This document shows, piece after piece, positions 1-9,301 of a stretch of DNA of 64,000 nt; the stretch's first letter is position 1; each line of letters starts with the position of its first letter. Source of the DNA: Azospirillum rugosum (GTDB lineage Bacteria; Pseudomonadota; Alphaproteobacteria; Azospirillales; Azospirillaceae); assembly GCF_017876155.1 (NCBI RefSeq), contig NZ_JAGINP010000002.1, positions 62,001 through 126,000 of the forward strand, written 5' to 3'. The position numbers were made by a program, and so were the translations under genes. Under the pieces are notes generated by a model. It worked only from the letters and a program-made list of their open reading frames with translations, searched no databases and was not told where the DNA came from.

Positions 1-480
1 AGGATCTCGGCGTAGACGCGGCCGTCCACAACCTCGTCCTTCGCAGCACCGACGAACTGGTCGGTGGTGACGTTGCGCACGCAGTTGCCGCTGGTCTGCA
101 GCGCGTGCATGTCCACCTCGGCCAGCTCGTTCAGGATCTCCGGGGTTTCCTCCAGCTTGATCCAGTTGAACTGCAGGTTCTGGCGCGTGGTGAAGTGGCC
201 GTAGCCCTTGTCGTACTTGCGGCCGATGTCGGCCAGCTTGCGCATCTGGCGCGAGGTCAGCACGCCGTAGGGCACGGCGACGCGCAGCATGTAGGCGTGC
301 AGCTGGAGGTACAGGCCGTTCATCAGCCGCAGCGGCTTGAACTCCTCCTCCGTCAGCTCGCCGGACAGGCGACGGGCGACCTGGGCGCGGAACTGCTCCA
401 CGCGCTCCGCCACGAAACGGCGGTCGATCTCGTCGTAATTGTAAACCCCGGCGTTGCGGCCGGGAGCGATGTGGTTCATG
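1..480 (-). CDS. cysI: Sulfite/nitrite reductase hemoprotein, N-terminal part (cut by window edge)
   Basis: The first 160 residues of a siroheme-[4Fe-4S] sulfite/nitrite reductase are visible; the C-terminal part with the siroheme cysteines lies off the left edge. Residues about 45-125 form the ferredoxin-like half-domain of this family (LHAYMLRVAVPYG followed by HFTTRQNLQFNW). The start ATG at 478-480 gives MNHIAPGRN. Assignment to sulfite rather than nitrite reduction rests on context: siroheme synthesis genes lie directly upstream on the same strand and cysH-cysD-cysNC is divergent. The likely role is six-electron reduction of sulfite to sulfide in the cytoplasm. Confidence 0.88.
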
Positions 481-499
481 GAACTCGCCCTTAAAGAAG

Positions 500-802
500 T
501 CAGGCCGCGGCCTGCTTGCCGAGATCGGTGCGGACGGTGGGGCCCAGCGCCCGGATGCGCTCCCGCGCCTTCACGGGGTCGGGCCTGCCGTCCTTGAGGG
601 TCAGGTCGAAGGCGTAGACGTCCACGCCGTACTGGTCGCGCTCCGCCTGCGCCTTGGCGGCGGCGAGTGCGGCATCCGCGGCGGCGGCGTCCTCGAACAG
701 GGCGGCCTCGTCCAGCCGTTCGACCCAGACGCCCTCCGCCTTCAGGAACACGACCTCGCCGTCGCGCAGCCGGTTCGCGGTGATGGCCTTCAACAACGCC
801 AT
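500..802 (-). CDS. DUF2849 family protein
   Basis: A 100-residue soluble protein with no signal peptide or membrane segment. The N-terminus (ALLKAITANRLRDGEVVFL) and alternating Ala-rich and acidic stretches match the DUF2849 family, which in alphaproteobacteria is commonly found next to siroheme and sulfite reductase genes. It lies 19 bp from the reductase and 24 bp from the methyltransferase gene, so it is almost certainly cotranscribed. The biochemical role is unknown; an accessory role in sulfite reduction is only inferred from location. Confidence 0.8.
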   Translation of the reverse strand: MALLKAITANRLRDGEVVFLKAEGVWVERLDEAALFEDAAAADAALAAAKAQAERDQYGVDVYAFDLTLKDGRPDPVKARERIRALGPTVRTDLGKQAAA

Positions 803-826
803 GCCTTCAACTCCTCAAACATTAGG

Positions 827-1669
827 TCACGCCGACACGGCGATGGTGGGAAGGGAACTGCCGCCCGCTTGGCCAACCGTCTGCTGCCACGCGGAAATCC
901 AACCGCGGACCCGCACGACCTCGCCGACCACGATGATCGCCGGGCGCTTGGCCTGCAGCCGGACCACGTCCCGTGCGCAGTGCGCGAGGCAGGTTTCGAT
1001 CACGGTCTGCGCCTCGGTGCTGGCGCTGGAGACGATGGCGACCGGGGTCATCGCCGGCTTGCCGGACGCCACCAGCCGCTCCGCGATCGTCTCCATGGTG
1101 CCGAGCGCCATGTAGAAGACCAGCGCGCCGGGCATCCGCGCCAAGATGTCCCAGTCGAGATCCGCCGGCAGCCCGCCGGCCTTGTCGTGGCCGGTGACGA
1201 AGGTCGCCGTGGTGCCGAAGCCGCGGTGGGTCACCGGAATGCCGGCGTAAGCCAGCCCGCCGATGCCCGCGGTCACGCCCGGCACCACGCGGAACGGCAC
1301 CTCGGCCTCGGCCAGCGCGATGCATTCCTCGCCGCCGCGGCCGAACACGAAGGGGTCGCCGCCCTTCAACCGCAGCACGCGCAGCCCCTGGCGCGCCAGT
1401 TCGACCAGCCGCGCGTTGATGTCCTCCTGCTTCGGGGAGGGGCGGCCGGCGCGCTTGCCGACGTCGACCAGCGCCGCGCCCGGCTTCGCAAGCTCCAGGA
1501 TCCCCTCGCCGACCAGCGCGTCATAAACGATGGCGTCGGCCTCGCCCAGCGCCTTGGCGGCCAGCAGGGTCAGCAGGCCGGGATCGCCGGGACCGGCGCC
1601 GGCCAGCCAGACGCTGCCCGGATCGAAGGCCGGCAACCGGGCGAACAGAGCTGAACTCATGGCAGCCAT
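827..1669 (-). CDS. cobA: Uroporphyrinogen-III C-methyltransferase (SUMT)
   Basis: A 280-residue SAM-dependent methyltransferase that would convert uroporphyrinogen III to precorrin-2, the first committed step to siroheme. Family signatures are clear: VWLAGAGPGDPGLLTL at residues 20-36, LRLKGGDPFVFGRGGEE around 98-115, and VVPGVTAGIGGLAYAGIPVTHR around 128-150. It overlaps the upstream siroheme synthase gene by 13 bp, so translation is probably coupled. Together the two genes carry the functions that E. coli CysG has in one chain. A role in cobalamin synthesis is possible but the neighbours favour siroheme for sulfite reductase. Confidence 0.93.
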   Translation of the reverse strand: MAAMSSALFARLPAFDPGSVWLAGAGPGDPGLLTLLAAKALGEADAIVYDALVGEGILELAKPGAALVDVGKRAGRPSPKQEDINARLVELARQGLRVLRLKGGDPFVFGRGGEECIALAEAEVPFRVVPGVTAGIGGLAYAGIPVTHRGFGTTATFVTGHDKAGGLPADLDWDILARMPGALVFYMALGTMETIAERLVASGKPAMTPVAIVSSASTEAQTVIETCLAHCARDVVRLQAKRPAIIVVGEVVRVRGWISAWQQTVGQAGGSSLPTIAVSA

Positions 1670-2214
1670 CCCTTGCCGGCGATGAAGTCGCGGCTGGCCC
1701 GCAGCACGTCTGGTCCCTTGGCGCCCTCCGCGCGCAGCCGGTCGCGCAGGGCCGCGATTTCCCCCAGCCGCTCCGCCCAGCTGGCCGGGAACAGGGCTTC
1801 CAGCCGCTCGCGCACCATCTGCGCCAGCGCCGGGCTCTTGCCGCCGGTGGAGACGGTCATCAGCAGGTCGCCGCGGCGAACCACAGACGGCGCGTGGAAA
1901 TCACACAAGGGAATCACATCCTCCACATTCACCAGAATCCCGCGTTCCCGCGCACGGCGCGCGAGATCCTCGGCCACCATGTCCTCCAGCCCCACCACGA
2001 AGAGCACTTGCACCGACGCCAGCGCGTCGGGGGAGGGGAGGGACCGTACCAGACGATCGCCGGCCAGCGTTGCGATTTCCGCATCCGGATCCGGTGAATA
2101 GACCGCGGGCGACGCGCCGCCGTCCAGCAGCTGCGCCAGACGGCGCTTCGCCAGCGGGCCCTGTCCGGCCAGGGCGATGCGCACGCGCGCCGGATCCAAC
2201 GCGACGGGGATCAC
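1657..2214 (-). CDS. Siroheme synthase, precorrin-2 dehydrogenase/ferrochelatase domain
   Basis: A 185-residue protein corresponding to the N-terminal (CysG-B/Met8p-like) half of siroheme synthase. It should oxidise precorrin-2 with NAD+ and insert iron to make siroheme. The N-terminal Rossmann segment is slightly degenerate (RIALAGQGPLAKRRLAQLL), followed by the family element LVNVEDVIPLCDFHAPSVVRRGDLLMTVSTGG around residues 93-125. It is the first gene of the leftward group and opens about 200 bp from divergent cysH. Confidence 0.88.
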   Translation of the reverse strand: MIPVALDPARVRIALAGQGPLAKRRLAQLLDGGASPAVYSPDPDAEIATLAGDRLVRSLPSPDALASVQVLFVVGLEDMVAEDLARRARERGILVNVEDVIPLCDFHAPSVVRRGDLLMTVSTGGKSPALAQMVRERLEALFPASWAERLGEIAALRDRLRAEGAKGPDVLRASRDFIAGKGWLP

Positions 2215-2324
2215 CGGCGCCTCCGGAAAATTACACGAATTTCAGCGTGAATAGGACTCATGATGGTATTTAAGCGCGACGCCCTGTCCCTTTCAACAGA
2301 TTTCACAAACTCACATAAACCTAT

Positions 2325-2345
2325 AATACATATAGACAATGTATT
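2325..2345. promoter_or_regulatory. 21-bp palindrome in the cys divergent promoter region
   Basis: A perfect inverted repeat AATACAT-N7-ATGTATT, which contains the T-N11-A geometry typical of LysR-type regulator sites. It overlaps a TATAAT hexamer at 2322-2327. It lies in the AT-rich interval between the leftward siroheme gene and rightward cysH, where a CysB-like activator would be expected. The identity of the regulator is inferred, not shown. Confidence 0.45.
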
Positions 2346-2422
2346 TGCGTTGCAACACCGTGAAACCGGTGTTAATGTGCAAATCAGAATAAATACTCTA
2401 TAGAAAAATTAGGCAATCGGCG

Positions 2423-3169
2423 ATGCTCGATGGATCGGTTCAGGCCACGGCCTCCGCGCAAAGCGCGGCGCGCGCGGCGGAGTTGACGGAGCGTTATGGT
2501 CGGCTTGACGGCGCGGTGCTTCTGAACGCGCTCGTCCGCGACGAATTTCCCGGCCGCATCGCTGTGGTTTCCTCCTTCGGGACGGAATCGGCTGTTCTCC
2601 TCGCCATGGCGGCGGAGGCGGACCCGTCCTTTCCCGTCTTCTTCATCAACACGGGCAAGCTGTTCGGCGAGACGCTGCGCTACCGCGACACGCTCGCCAA
2701 GGCGCTGGGCCTGACCGACATCCGCACCATCGGCCCGACGCCGGAGGAGGTCGCCGCGGGCGACCCCGACGGCCTGCTCTTCAACCGCTCCTTTGATGCC
2801 TGTTGCCACCTGCGCAAGACGGTCCCGCTCGACCGCGCGCTGGCCGGCGTCGACGCCTGGGTGACCGGGCGCAAGCGTTTCCAGTCCTCCACCCGCGCCG
2901 CCCTGACGCTGTTCGAGGCGGAGGAGGGGACCGGACGCATCAAGGTCAACCCGCTCGCCCACTGGGACCGCGCGCGGATCGAGGACGAGTTCAACCGGCG
3001 CAACCTCCCGCGCCACCCGCTTGAGGCCGACGGCTTCCTGTCGATCGGCTGCTTTACCTGCACCGAGCGTGTCGCTCCCGGTGCGGATCCGCGGTCCGGC
3101 CGCTGGGCCGGCTCCGCCAAGACCGAATGCGGCATTCACACCTTCTCCAAGACCGGAACCGCACAATGA
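2423..3169 (+). CDS. cysH: Assimilatory adenylylsulfate (APS) reductase, [4Fe-4S] type
   Basis: A 248-residue PAPS/APS reductase. The PP-loop-like motif SSFGTESAVLL is near residues 51-61. The cysteine pairs DACCHLRK (about 131) and IGCFTCTER (about 212) are diagnostic for the iron-sulfur enzymes that use APS directly rather than PAPS. The C-terminal KTECGIH carries the catalytic cysteine that forms the thiosulfonate intermediate. It starts the rightward operon, and its stop codon overlaps the cysD start (ATGA). Confidence 0.93.
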   Translation: MLDGSVQATASAQSAARAAELTERYGRLDGAVLLNALVRDEFPGRIAVVSSFGTESAVLLAMAAEADPSFPVFFINTGKLFGETLRYRDTLAKALGLTDIRTIGPTPEEVAAGDPDGLLFNRSFDACCHLRKTVPLDRALAGVDAWVTGRKRFQSSTRAALTLFEAEEGTGRIKVNPLAHWDRARIEDEFNRRNLPRHPLEADGFLSIGCFTCTERVAPGADPRSGRWAGSAKTECGIHTFSKTGTAQ

Positions 3170-3963
3170 CCGCCGATCTCGACTACCTTGAGAGCCAGAG
3201 CATCTACATCCTTCGCGAGGCCTACAACCGCATCGACAAGCTGGCTTTGCTGTGGTCGATCGGGAAGGACAGCAACGCTCTGCTCTGGCTCTGCCGAAAG
3301 GCGTTCTTCGGCCGCGTGCCGTTCCCGGTCGTGCAGCTCGACACCGGCATGGAACTGCCGGAGGTCTACCAGTTCCGCGACCGCGTCGCCAAGGAGTGGG
3401 ACCTCGACCTCGTGGTCGAGCAGTGCCCGCCCGAGGAGGAGATGGACCAGACCCTGCCGCCGCTGACCCGCGCCGCCGCGCGCAAGACGGAAGGGCTGAA
3501 GAACCTGCTGCACAACGGCAAGTACCAGGGCGTCATGGTCGGCATCCGCCGCGACGAGCAGGCGACCCGCGCCAAGGAGCGCGTCTTCTCCCCCCGCTCG
3601 CTGGAAGGCGACTGGGACGTGAAGGACCAGCCGGCGGAGTTCTGGGACCACTACAAGACCCGCTTCGAGGAAGGCACCCACGTCCGCATCCACCCGCTGC
3701 TGCATTGGACGGAGCTGGACATCTGGCGCTACTCCAAGCGCGAGGAAATCCCCATCGTCCCGCTGTACTTCGCCAAGGACGGCAAGCGCTACCGCTCGCT
3801 GGGCGAGAAGAACATCACCTTCCCGGTGGACAGCACCGCCGGCACCATCGACGAGATCATCGCCGAGCTGGTCGTGACCAAGATCCCGGAGCGCGCCGGC
3901 CGCGCCATGGACAACGAGTCCGAGGACAGCTTCGAACGTCTGCGCAGCGCGGGGTACATGTAA
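3166..3963 (+). CDS. cysD: Sulfate adenylyltransferase small subunit
   Basis: 265 residues when started at the ATG overlapping the cysH stop; an upstream in-frame ATG at 3127 lies inside cysH and is less likely. The PP-loop ATPase motif is [15 protein letters not shown] near residues 28-42. This subunit forms APS from ATP and sulfate with Cys[13 protein letters not shown] and the C-terminal [19 protein letters not shown] are typical of the family. The gene is equivalent to nodP; there are no nod genes nearby, so housekeeping sulfation is the likely role. Confidence 0.95.
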   Translation: MTADLDYLESQSIYILREAYNRIDKLALLWSIGKDSNALLWLCRKAFFGRVPFPVVQLDTGMELPEVYQFRDRVAKEWDLDLVVEQCPPEEEMDQTLPPLTRAAARKTEGLKNLLHNGKYQGVMVGIRRDEQATRAKERVFSPRSLEGDWDVKDQPAEFWDHYKTRFEEGTHVRIHPLLHWTELDIWRYSKREEIPIVPLYFAKDGKRYRSLGEKNITFPVDSTAGTIDEIIAELVVTKIPERAGRAMDNESEDSFERLRSAGYM

Positions 3964-3964
3964 G

Positions 3965-5839
3965 ATGGAAAACCGGAACGAGCTGAACGGCCAGCTGCGC
4001 ATCGTCATCGTCGGCCACGTCGACCACGGCAAGTCCACCCTGATCGGCCGCCTGCTGAACGACACCGGCAGCCTGCCGGACGGCAAGGTGGAGCAGGTCC
4101 ACGAGATGAGCCGCAAGCGCGGCATGCCCTTCGAATGGGCCTTCGTGATGGACGCCCTCCAGGCGGAGCGCGACCAGGGCATCACCATCGACACCACGCA
4201 GATCCACTTCAAGACGGCGCAGCGCCCCTACGTCATCATCGACGCGCCGGGCCACACCGAATTCCTGAAGAACATGGTGACCGGCGCCTCCCAGGCCGAC
4301 GCCGCCCTGCTGGTGATCGACGCCGCCGAGGGTGCCTTGGAGCAGTCGCGCCGCCACGCCTTCCTGCTGCACCTGCTGGGCGTGCGGCAGGTCGCGGTGG
4401 TCGTCAACAAGATGGACCGGGTGGAGTTCGACCAGTACCGGTTCGAGGCCGTCTCCCGCGAGATCCGCGAGTATCTGGCGGAGCTGGACGTCTTCCCCAA
4501 GGCGGTGATCCCGATCGCGGCGCGCCACGGCGACAACATCGTCACCCGCTCCGACAAGGCGCCCTGGTACGACGGCCCGACGGTGGTGGAGGCGCTGGAC
4601 GCCTTCCGCCCGCAGCAGACGCCGACCGACCAGCCGCTGCGCTTCCCGCTGCAGGACGTCTACAAGCCGGACGACCGCCGCATCCTGGCCGGCCGCATCG
4701 AGAGCGGGCGCCTGCGCGTCGGCGACACGCTGCGCTTCTCGCCCACCGGCGCCACCGCCACGGTGGTCAGCATCGAAGGCTGGAACCACAGCCAGCCGAT
4801 CGTCGCGGCCCAGGCCGGGCAGAGCATCGGCGTCACGCTCGACAAGCGCATCTTCGCCGAGCGCGGGCACATCGCGCATCTGGAGCAGGGCGCGCCACAC
4901 GTCACCCACCGCCTCGGCGTCCGGCTGTTCTGGCTGACGTCGGAGCCGCTGACCGTCGGCAAGACCTACACGCTGAAGATCACCACCGCCGAGCACCGCG
5001 TGACGGTGGAAAGCATCACCGCGGTGATCGACATCGAGGATCTGTCGAGCACCCCGGCCAAGGCCGTCCACCGCAATGAGGTGGCGGAGGTGGTGCTGCG
5101 CTCCCGCTCCCCCATTGCCATCGACTTGGCGTCGGAGCTGCCGCGCACCGGCCGCGGCGTGCTGATCGACGGCCACGACGTGGTCGGCGGCTGCATCGCG
5201 GTGGAGGTGGACGAGGGTCCCGCGGCCTCGACCAACACCACCGAGGTGTCGCACGCAGTCACGACGGAGGAGCGCTTCTCCGCCAACGGCCACAAGGGCG
5301 GCGTCCTCTGGCTGACCGGCCTGTCTGGGGCCGGCAAGTCGACGCTCGCCATGGCGCTGGAACGCGCGCTGTTCGACCGCGGCTGGCAGGTCTTCGTGCT
5401 GGACGGCGACAACGTCCGCAACGGCCTGAACGCCGGGCTGGGCTTCTCGCCGGAGGATCGGGCGGAGAACATCCGTCGCGTGGCGGAGACCGCGAAGCTG
5501 TTCGCCGACGCGGGCGTGCTGGTCATCGCCTCGCTGATCTCGCCCTTGCAGGCCGACCGCGCCCGCGCCCGCGCCATCGGCGGCGACCGCTTCCACGAGG
5601 TCTACGTCTCCGCCGACCTCGCCACCTGCGAGACCCGCGACCCCAAGGGCCTCTACAAGAAGGCCCGCGCCGGCGAGATCGCCGAGTTCACCGGCATCTC
5701 CGCCCCCTACGAGGCCCCGGAGTCGCCGGAACTGACCATCGACACCGGCGCGCTCGCCCCGACCGAAGCGCTGGGCGAACTGCTGGACTACGTCGACACC
5801 GCGTTCGGCAAGACCAGCCTGAAGCAGGGGCGGTTGTAA
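3965..5839 (+). CDS. cysNC: Bifunctional sulfate adenylyltransferase large subunit / APS kinase
   Basis: A 624-residue fusion. The N-terminal GTPase part (about 1-430) has [18 protein letters not shown] and VVNKMD, the elongation-factor-like G1, G3 and G4 motifs of CysN/NodQ. The C-terminal part (about 440-615) is APS kinase with the P-loop [12 protein letters not shown] and [13 protein letters not shown]. The enzyme would make APS with CysD and then PAPS. As the reductase next door is APS-type, the kinase probably serves PAPS-dependent sulfotransferases. It starts 1 bp after cysD. Confidence 0.96.
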   Translation: MENRNELNGQLRIVIVGHVDHGKSTLIGRLLNDTGSLPDGKVEQVHEMSRKRGMPFEWAFVMDALQAERDQGITIDTTQIHFKTAQRPYVIIDAPGHTEFLKNMVTGASQADAALLVIDAAEGALEQSRRHAFLLHLLGVRQVAVVVNKMDRVEFDQYRFEAVSREIREYLAELDVFPKAVIPIAARHGDNIVTRSDKAPWYDGPTVVEALDAFRPQQTPTDQPLRFPLQDVYKPDDRRILAGRIESGRLRVGDTLRFSPTGATATVVSIEGWNHSQPIVAAQAGQSIGVTLDKRIFAERGHIAHLEQGAPHVTHRLGVRLFWLTSEPLTVGKTYTLKITTAEHRVTVESITAVIDIEDLSSTPAKAVHRNEVAEVVLRSRSPIAIDLASELPRTGRGVLIDGHDVVGGCIAVEVDEGPAASTNTTEVSHAVTTEERFSANGHKGGVLWLTGLSGAGKSTLAMALERALFDRGWQVFVLDGDNVRNGLNAGLGFSPEDRAENIRRVAETAKLFADAGVLVIASLISPLQADRARARAIGGDRFHEVYVSADLATCETRDPKGLYKKARAGEIAEFTGISAPYEAPESPELTIDTGALAPTEALGELLDYVDTAFGKTSLKQGRL

Positions 5840-5855
5840 GAAGAGAGAAGGTTGG

Positions 5856-5984
5856 GTGGTCGCGCTGGGCCCCCCTCCTAACCTCCCCCCACTTCGCGGG
5901 GGGAGGGACTTGACGCAGGTGCGGCGGAGTTCCCTCCCCCGTCGAAGATGGGGGAGGGTTAGGGTGGGGGCCCAACGCGACCAC
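5856..5984. repeat. Family A terminal-inverted-repeat element, copy A1
   Basis: A 129-bp non-coding element bounded by GTGGTCGCGCTGGGCCCCC at the left and its near-perfect inverse at the right. Inside are two G/C-tract hairpins, one with CTTCGCGGGG and one with TCGAAGAT at its loop. It lies in the convergent gap between cysNC and the XRE gene. Related copies occur at 10820, 16597, 31949 and 39190. Confidence 0.85.
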
Positions 5985-5989
5985 TTAAA

Positions 5990-6241
5990 TCATCCCGCCC
6001 CCCTCATACACACCCCCGGCCCGTTCTCCGCGCAGGCCGGGATGAGCTTCACCCCCGCCTCCTCGAACGTCCGCACGATCTGCTGGGCCGAACCGGGCTG
6101 CAGGTCGTGCCGGCCCTTTTCGAAATCCCGCACGGTGCTGCGCGACAGGCCGGCGCGCTCGGCCAGGTCGTCCTGGGTCCAGTCGAGGAATCCGCGCGCC
6201 GCCCGGCATTGGCCCGGCGTCAGAAGCTTCAGGTGCGGCAT
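5990..6241 (-). CDS. Small XRE-family transcriptional regulator
   Basis: An 83-residue helix-turn-helix protein. GFLDWTQDDLAERAGLSRST (about residues 17-36) forms the HTH, followed by VRDFEKG. It consists of little more than the DNA-binding domain plus a short tail (VKLIPACAENG) common in small alphaproteobacterial XRE proteins. The start CAT at 6239-6241 faces the antiporter gene, so autoregulation or control of that gene is possible. Its target is unknown. Confidence 0.8.
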   Translation of the reverse strand: MPHLKLLTPGQCRAARGFLDWTQDDLAERAGLSRSTVRDFEKGRHDLQPGSAQQIVRTFEEAGVKLIPACAENGPGVCMRGAG

Positions 6242-6347
6242 GGGTACACGAACAAAATCTCAACCATAATGGTTGAAATGCGAGGGCCGCGGGCCAAAGT
6301 CAAGGGCTGCCGCCCGTCCCGCCGCCTTCGCACCTTGCAGGAGACCC

Positions 6348-8114
6348 ATGCACGCTGGTCCCTTGATCGCCATTCTCGTCGCCGGATTCGTCCTCGCCTT
6401 CGCCATGGGGGCGTTGGCGCACAAGCTGCGGGTGTCCCCGCTGATCGGCTATCTGCTCGCCGGGGTGGTCATCGGCCCCTTCACGCCGGGCTTCGTCGCC
6501 GACCAGGGCCTTGCCAACGAGCTGGCGGAGATCGGCGTCATCCTGCTGATGTTCGGCGTCGGGCTGCACTTCTCGCTGAAGGACCTGCTGTCGGTGAAGA
6601 CGGTCGCGGTGCCCGGCGCGGTGGTGCAGATCGGCATCGCGACGGCGCTCGGCGTCGGGCTGGGCATGGCGCTGGGTTGGACGCTGATGGCCGGCATCAT
6701 CTTCGGCCTCGCCCTGTCGGTCGCCAGCACGGTCGTGCTGCTGCGCGCGTTGCAGGAGCGGCGGCTGGTGCAGACGGAGCGCGGGCGCATCGCCGTCGGC
6801 TGGCTGATCGTCGAGGATCTGGCGATGGTGCTGGCGCTGGTCATCATCCCCGGCCTCGCCGGCGCCATGAACGGGGAGAGCGCGGGGACGGGTCCCTTCG
6901 GCCTTGGCCTCGGCGGGGTGCTGCTGGTCACGCTGGGCAAGGTCGCGGCCTTCGTCGCGGTGATGCTGATCGTCGGGCGTCGGGTGATCCCCTGGATCCT
7001 GCACTGGGTCGCGCACACCGGCTCGCGCGAGCTGTTCCGCCTGTCGGTGCTGGCCATCGCGCTGGGCGTCGCCTTCGGCGCGGCCGCGCTGTTCGGCGTG
7101 TCCTTCGCGCTGGGCGCCTTCTTCGCCGGCATGATCCTGAACGAATCGCCGCTGAGCCAGCGCGCGGCGGAGGAGACGCTGCCGCTGCGCGACGCTTTCG
7201 CGGTGCTGTTCTTCGTCTCCGTCGGCATGCTGTTCAACCCGTCCATCATCGTCAGCGCCCCGTGGGAGCTGGCCGCGACGCTGGCGATCATCCTGGTCGG
7301 CAAGTCCGCCGCCGCCTTCGGTCTGGTGCGCGCCTTCGGCCGGTCGAACGCGACCGCGCTGACCATCTCCGCCAGCCTCGCGCAGATCGGCGAGTTCTCC
7401 TTCATCCTCGCCGGCCTTGGCGTCGGGATGGGCCTCCTGCCGGAGGTCGCGCGCGACCTGATCCTGGCCGGCGCCATCATCTCCATCTTCGTCAACCCGC
7501 TGCTGTTCGCCCTGATCGCCCGATTCGCCCCGCTGGAGGAGCCGAAGCCCAAGCCCGTCCCGGCCGAGGAGCCCGCGGTGGAGCCCGACAGCGCGCTGAT
7601 CGCCAAGCCCGCCCCGGAACCGGCCCCCGAGCCGGCCTTGCCGGAGTACGACCTTCCGCAGGTCACGCTGTCCGGCCACACCATCCTGATCGGCTACGGC
7701 CGCGTCGGCGCCTTCGTCGGCGCCGGGCTGAAGGAGGCCGGCATGCCCTTCGTGGTCGTGGAGGACCGGCCGGAGCCCGCAGAGGCCGCCCGCGCCGACG
7801 GGGCCGAGGTGGTGTTCGGCAACGCCGCCGACCCGGCGGTGCTGACCGCGACCAACGTGGCGGAGGCCCGGCGCCTCGTCGTCGCCATTCCCGAAACCTT
7901 CGAGGCCGGGACGGTGGTGGAGCAGGCGCGCGCCGCGAACGCCGGCCTGGACATCCTGGCCCGCGCCCATTCCGACACCGAGGTCGAGCATCTGGAGAAA
8001 TGCGGCGCCACCCACAGCATCATGGGGGAGCGCGAGATCGCCCGCTGCATGCTCAGCCTCGTGCTGGACAAGACCGATCCCGGGTCGGAATCGCGCGCCT
8101 CGGCGGCTGAATAA
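6348..8114 (+). CDS. Monovalent cation:proton antiporter-2 family transporter (KefB/YbaL-like)
   Basis: 588 residues from the ATG at 6348, which has AGGAG five bases upstream; an earlier in-frame ATG at 6273 lacks one. The N-terminal ~390 residues hold about twelve hydrophobic segments of the Na+/H+ exchanger fold, beginning with HKLRVSPLIGYLLAGVVIGP. After a Pro/Glu/Lys-rich linker, residues about 440-560 form a TrkA-N (RCK) Rossmann domain with ILIGYGRVGAFVG. It is likely an inner-membrane K+/H+ antiporter gated by NAD(H) or a nucleotide; the cation is not determinable from sequence. Confidence 0.9.
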   Translation: MHAGPLIAILVAGFVLAFAMGALAHKLRVSPLIGYLLAGVVIGPFTPGFVADQGLANELAEIGVILLMFGVGLHFSLKDLLSVKTVAVPGAVVQIGIATALGVGLGMALGWTLMAGIIFGLALSVASTVVLLRALQERRLVQTERGRIAVGWLIVEDLAMVLALVIIPGLAGAMNGESAGTGPFGLGLGGVLLVTLGKVAAFVAVMLIVGRRVIPWILHWVAHTGSRELFRLSVLAIALGVAFGAAALFGVSFALGAFFAGMILNESPLSQRAAEETLPLRDAFAVLFFVSVGMLFNPSIIVSAPWELAATLAIILVGKSAAAFGLVRAFGRSNATALTISASLAQIGEFSFILAGLGVGMGLLPEVARDLILAGAIISIFVNPLLFALIARFAPLEEPKPKPVPAEEPAVEPDSALIAKPAPEPAPEPALPEYDLPQVTLSGHTILIGYGRVGAFVGAGLKEAGMPFVVVEDRPEPAEAARADGAEVVFGNAADPAVLTATNVAEARRLVVAIPETFEAGTVVEQARAANAGLDILARAHSDTEVEHLEKCGATHSIMGEREIARCMLSLVLDKTDPGSESRASAAE

Positions 8115-8131
8115 CAGTACCGCATTTGTGA

Positions 8132-8165
8132 AATGTGCAGTTATCGCTACGCCGAATGTGCAATT
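8132..8165 (+). promoter_or_regulatory. Direct repeats upstream of the ABC transporter operon
   Basis: Two copies of AATGTGCARTT at 8132-8142 and 8155-8165, spaced 23 bp start to start, about two helical turns. They lie in the 126-bp gap ahead of the substrate-binding protein gene and could be an operator; no regulator is identified. Confidence 0.35.
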
Positions 8166-8240
8166 CACTCTTCCTCTGGGTGAAAAGCGTGCTAAATAGG
8201 GCGGCTATTGCCTAGAGCCTATCGCCCAAAGGATGCCGCC

Positions 8241-9284
8241 ATGACCGCCCTGACCCGTCGCTCCGCCCTGATGGCGCTGGCTGCCACGACCCTGGCCGCC
8301 ACGTCCCTCGTTGCGCTGGCGCCCGGCCTTGCCCGCGCCGCCGACCCGGTGAGGCTGGAGGTCGGCTACATCCCCATCCTGGCCGCCGCCCCCCTGTTCA
8401 TCCTGGACGGGGAGGGCTGGGCGCGCGAGGCGGGCATCGAGCTGAAGCTGACCAAGTTCGAATCGGGTCCGCACGCCATCCAGGCCATGGCCGCCGGCAA
8501 GATCGACGCCATGTACGCCGGCGTGGCCCCGGTGCTGGTCGCCCGCGCCAAGGGCGCGGACATCTCCGTCATCGCCAACTCGGCGGTGGAGGAGATGGTG
8601 GTGGCCGGCCGCGGCCAGTTCGCCAAGGCGCTGGGCGGCAAGGCGACTCCGGAGTCCTTCGCGAAGTTCGTGGCCGACAACGGCCGCAAGGTGAAGATCG
8701 GCACGCAGCCGCCGGGCTCGGTGCCCGACACGGTCCTGCGCCACTGGCTGTTCAAGGTCGTGAAGGTCGACCCGGCCACCGTGGACATCATCTCCATGGG
8801 CATCGACAAGACCCAGCAGGCCCTGCTGGCCGGCGCGCTCGACGCCGCGACCATCCGCGAGCCGACGGTCACCGTCACCAAGCAGATGGACCCGAACGTC
8901 TCCCTGCTGGCGACGGGGGCGGAGATGTTCCCGAACCAGCCCGGCACCATCATCGCCGTGCGCGGCGAGGTCATTAAGCAGCACGGCGACGCGCTGACCA
9001 AGCTCCTCAAGGCGCATGTCCGTGCCGTGGAGCTGATCGCCAAGGACCCGGCCCGCGCCGCCAAGGTCGCCAACGAGTATCTCGGCAAGGGCCTGATGGA
9101 CGCCGCGACGCTGGAGGCCGCCTTCCGCTCGCCGGGCTCCAAGTTCGTGGCCGACCCGCACGGCGTCGTCCCGGCGGTGGAGAACATGATGGCCTACACC
9201 AAGGAGATCGGCTCGGCCGAGGGCATCATCCCGGTGGCGGAGGCCTTCGACTTCCGCTTCTACGACGCCGCCGTGGCGAAGTAA
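8241..9284 (+). CDS. ABC transporter substrate-binding protein (SsuA/TauA/NrtA-like)
   Basis: 347 residues. The leader MTALTRRSALMALAATTLAA has a twin-arginine and hydrophobic core ending near AARAAD, so export through Tat or Sec to the periplasm is likely. The mature part resembles NMT1/SsuA-type binding proteins (VGYIPILAAAPLFI; QAMAAGKIDAMYAGVAPVLVA). It is followed by permease and ATPase genes. The ligand is probably an aliphatic sulfonate, taurine or similar small anion, but no desulfonation gene is adjacent, so this stays open. Confidence 0.85.
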   Translation: MTALTRRSALMALAATTLAATSLVALAPGLARAADPVRLEVGYIPILAAAPLFILDGEGWAREAGIELKLTKFESGPHAIQAMAAGKIDAMYAGVAPVLVARAKGADISVIANSAVEEMVVAGRGQFAKALGGKATPESFAKFVADNGRKVKIGTQPPGSVPDTVLRHWLFKVVKVDPATVDIISMGIDKTQQALLAGALDAATIREPTVTVTKQMDPNVSLLATGAEMFPNQPGTIIAVRGEVIKQHGDALTKLLKAHVRAVELIAKDPARAAKVANEYLGKGLMDAATLEAAFRSPGSKFVADPHGVVPAVENMMAYTKEIGSAEGIIPVAEAFDFRFYDAAVAK

Positions 9285-9301
9285 GGCCGCGACCGTCTCC
9301 G

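Noticed and set aside
3166..5839. nodPQ as part of a symbiosis (nod) island
   Set aside because: No nod, nif or transfer genes are nearby, and the genes are embedded in a complete cysteine-biosynthesis operon.
5856..5984. Family A elements as simple transcription terminators
   Set aside because: Hairpins lack T runs, and the conserved end sequences and nested insertions fit repeat elements better; a secondary terminator role is not excluded.
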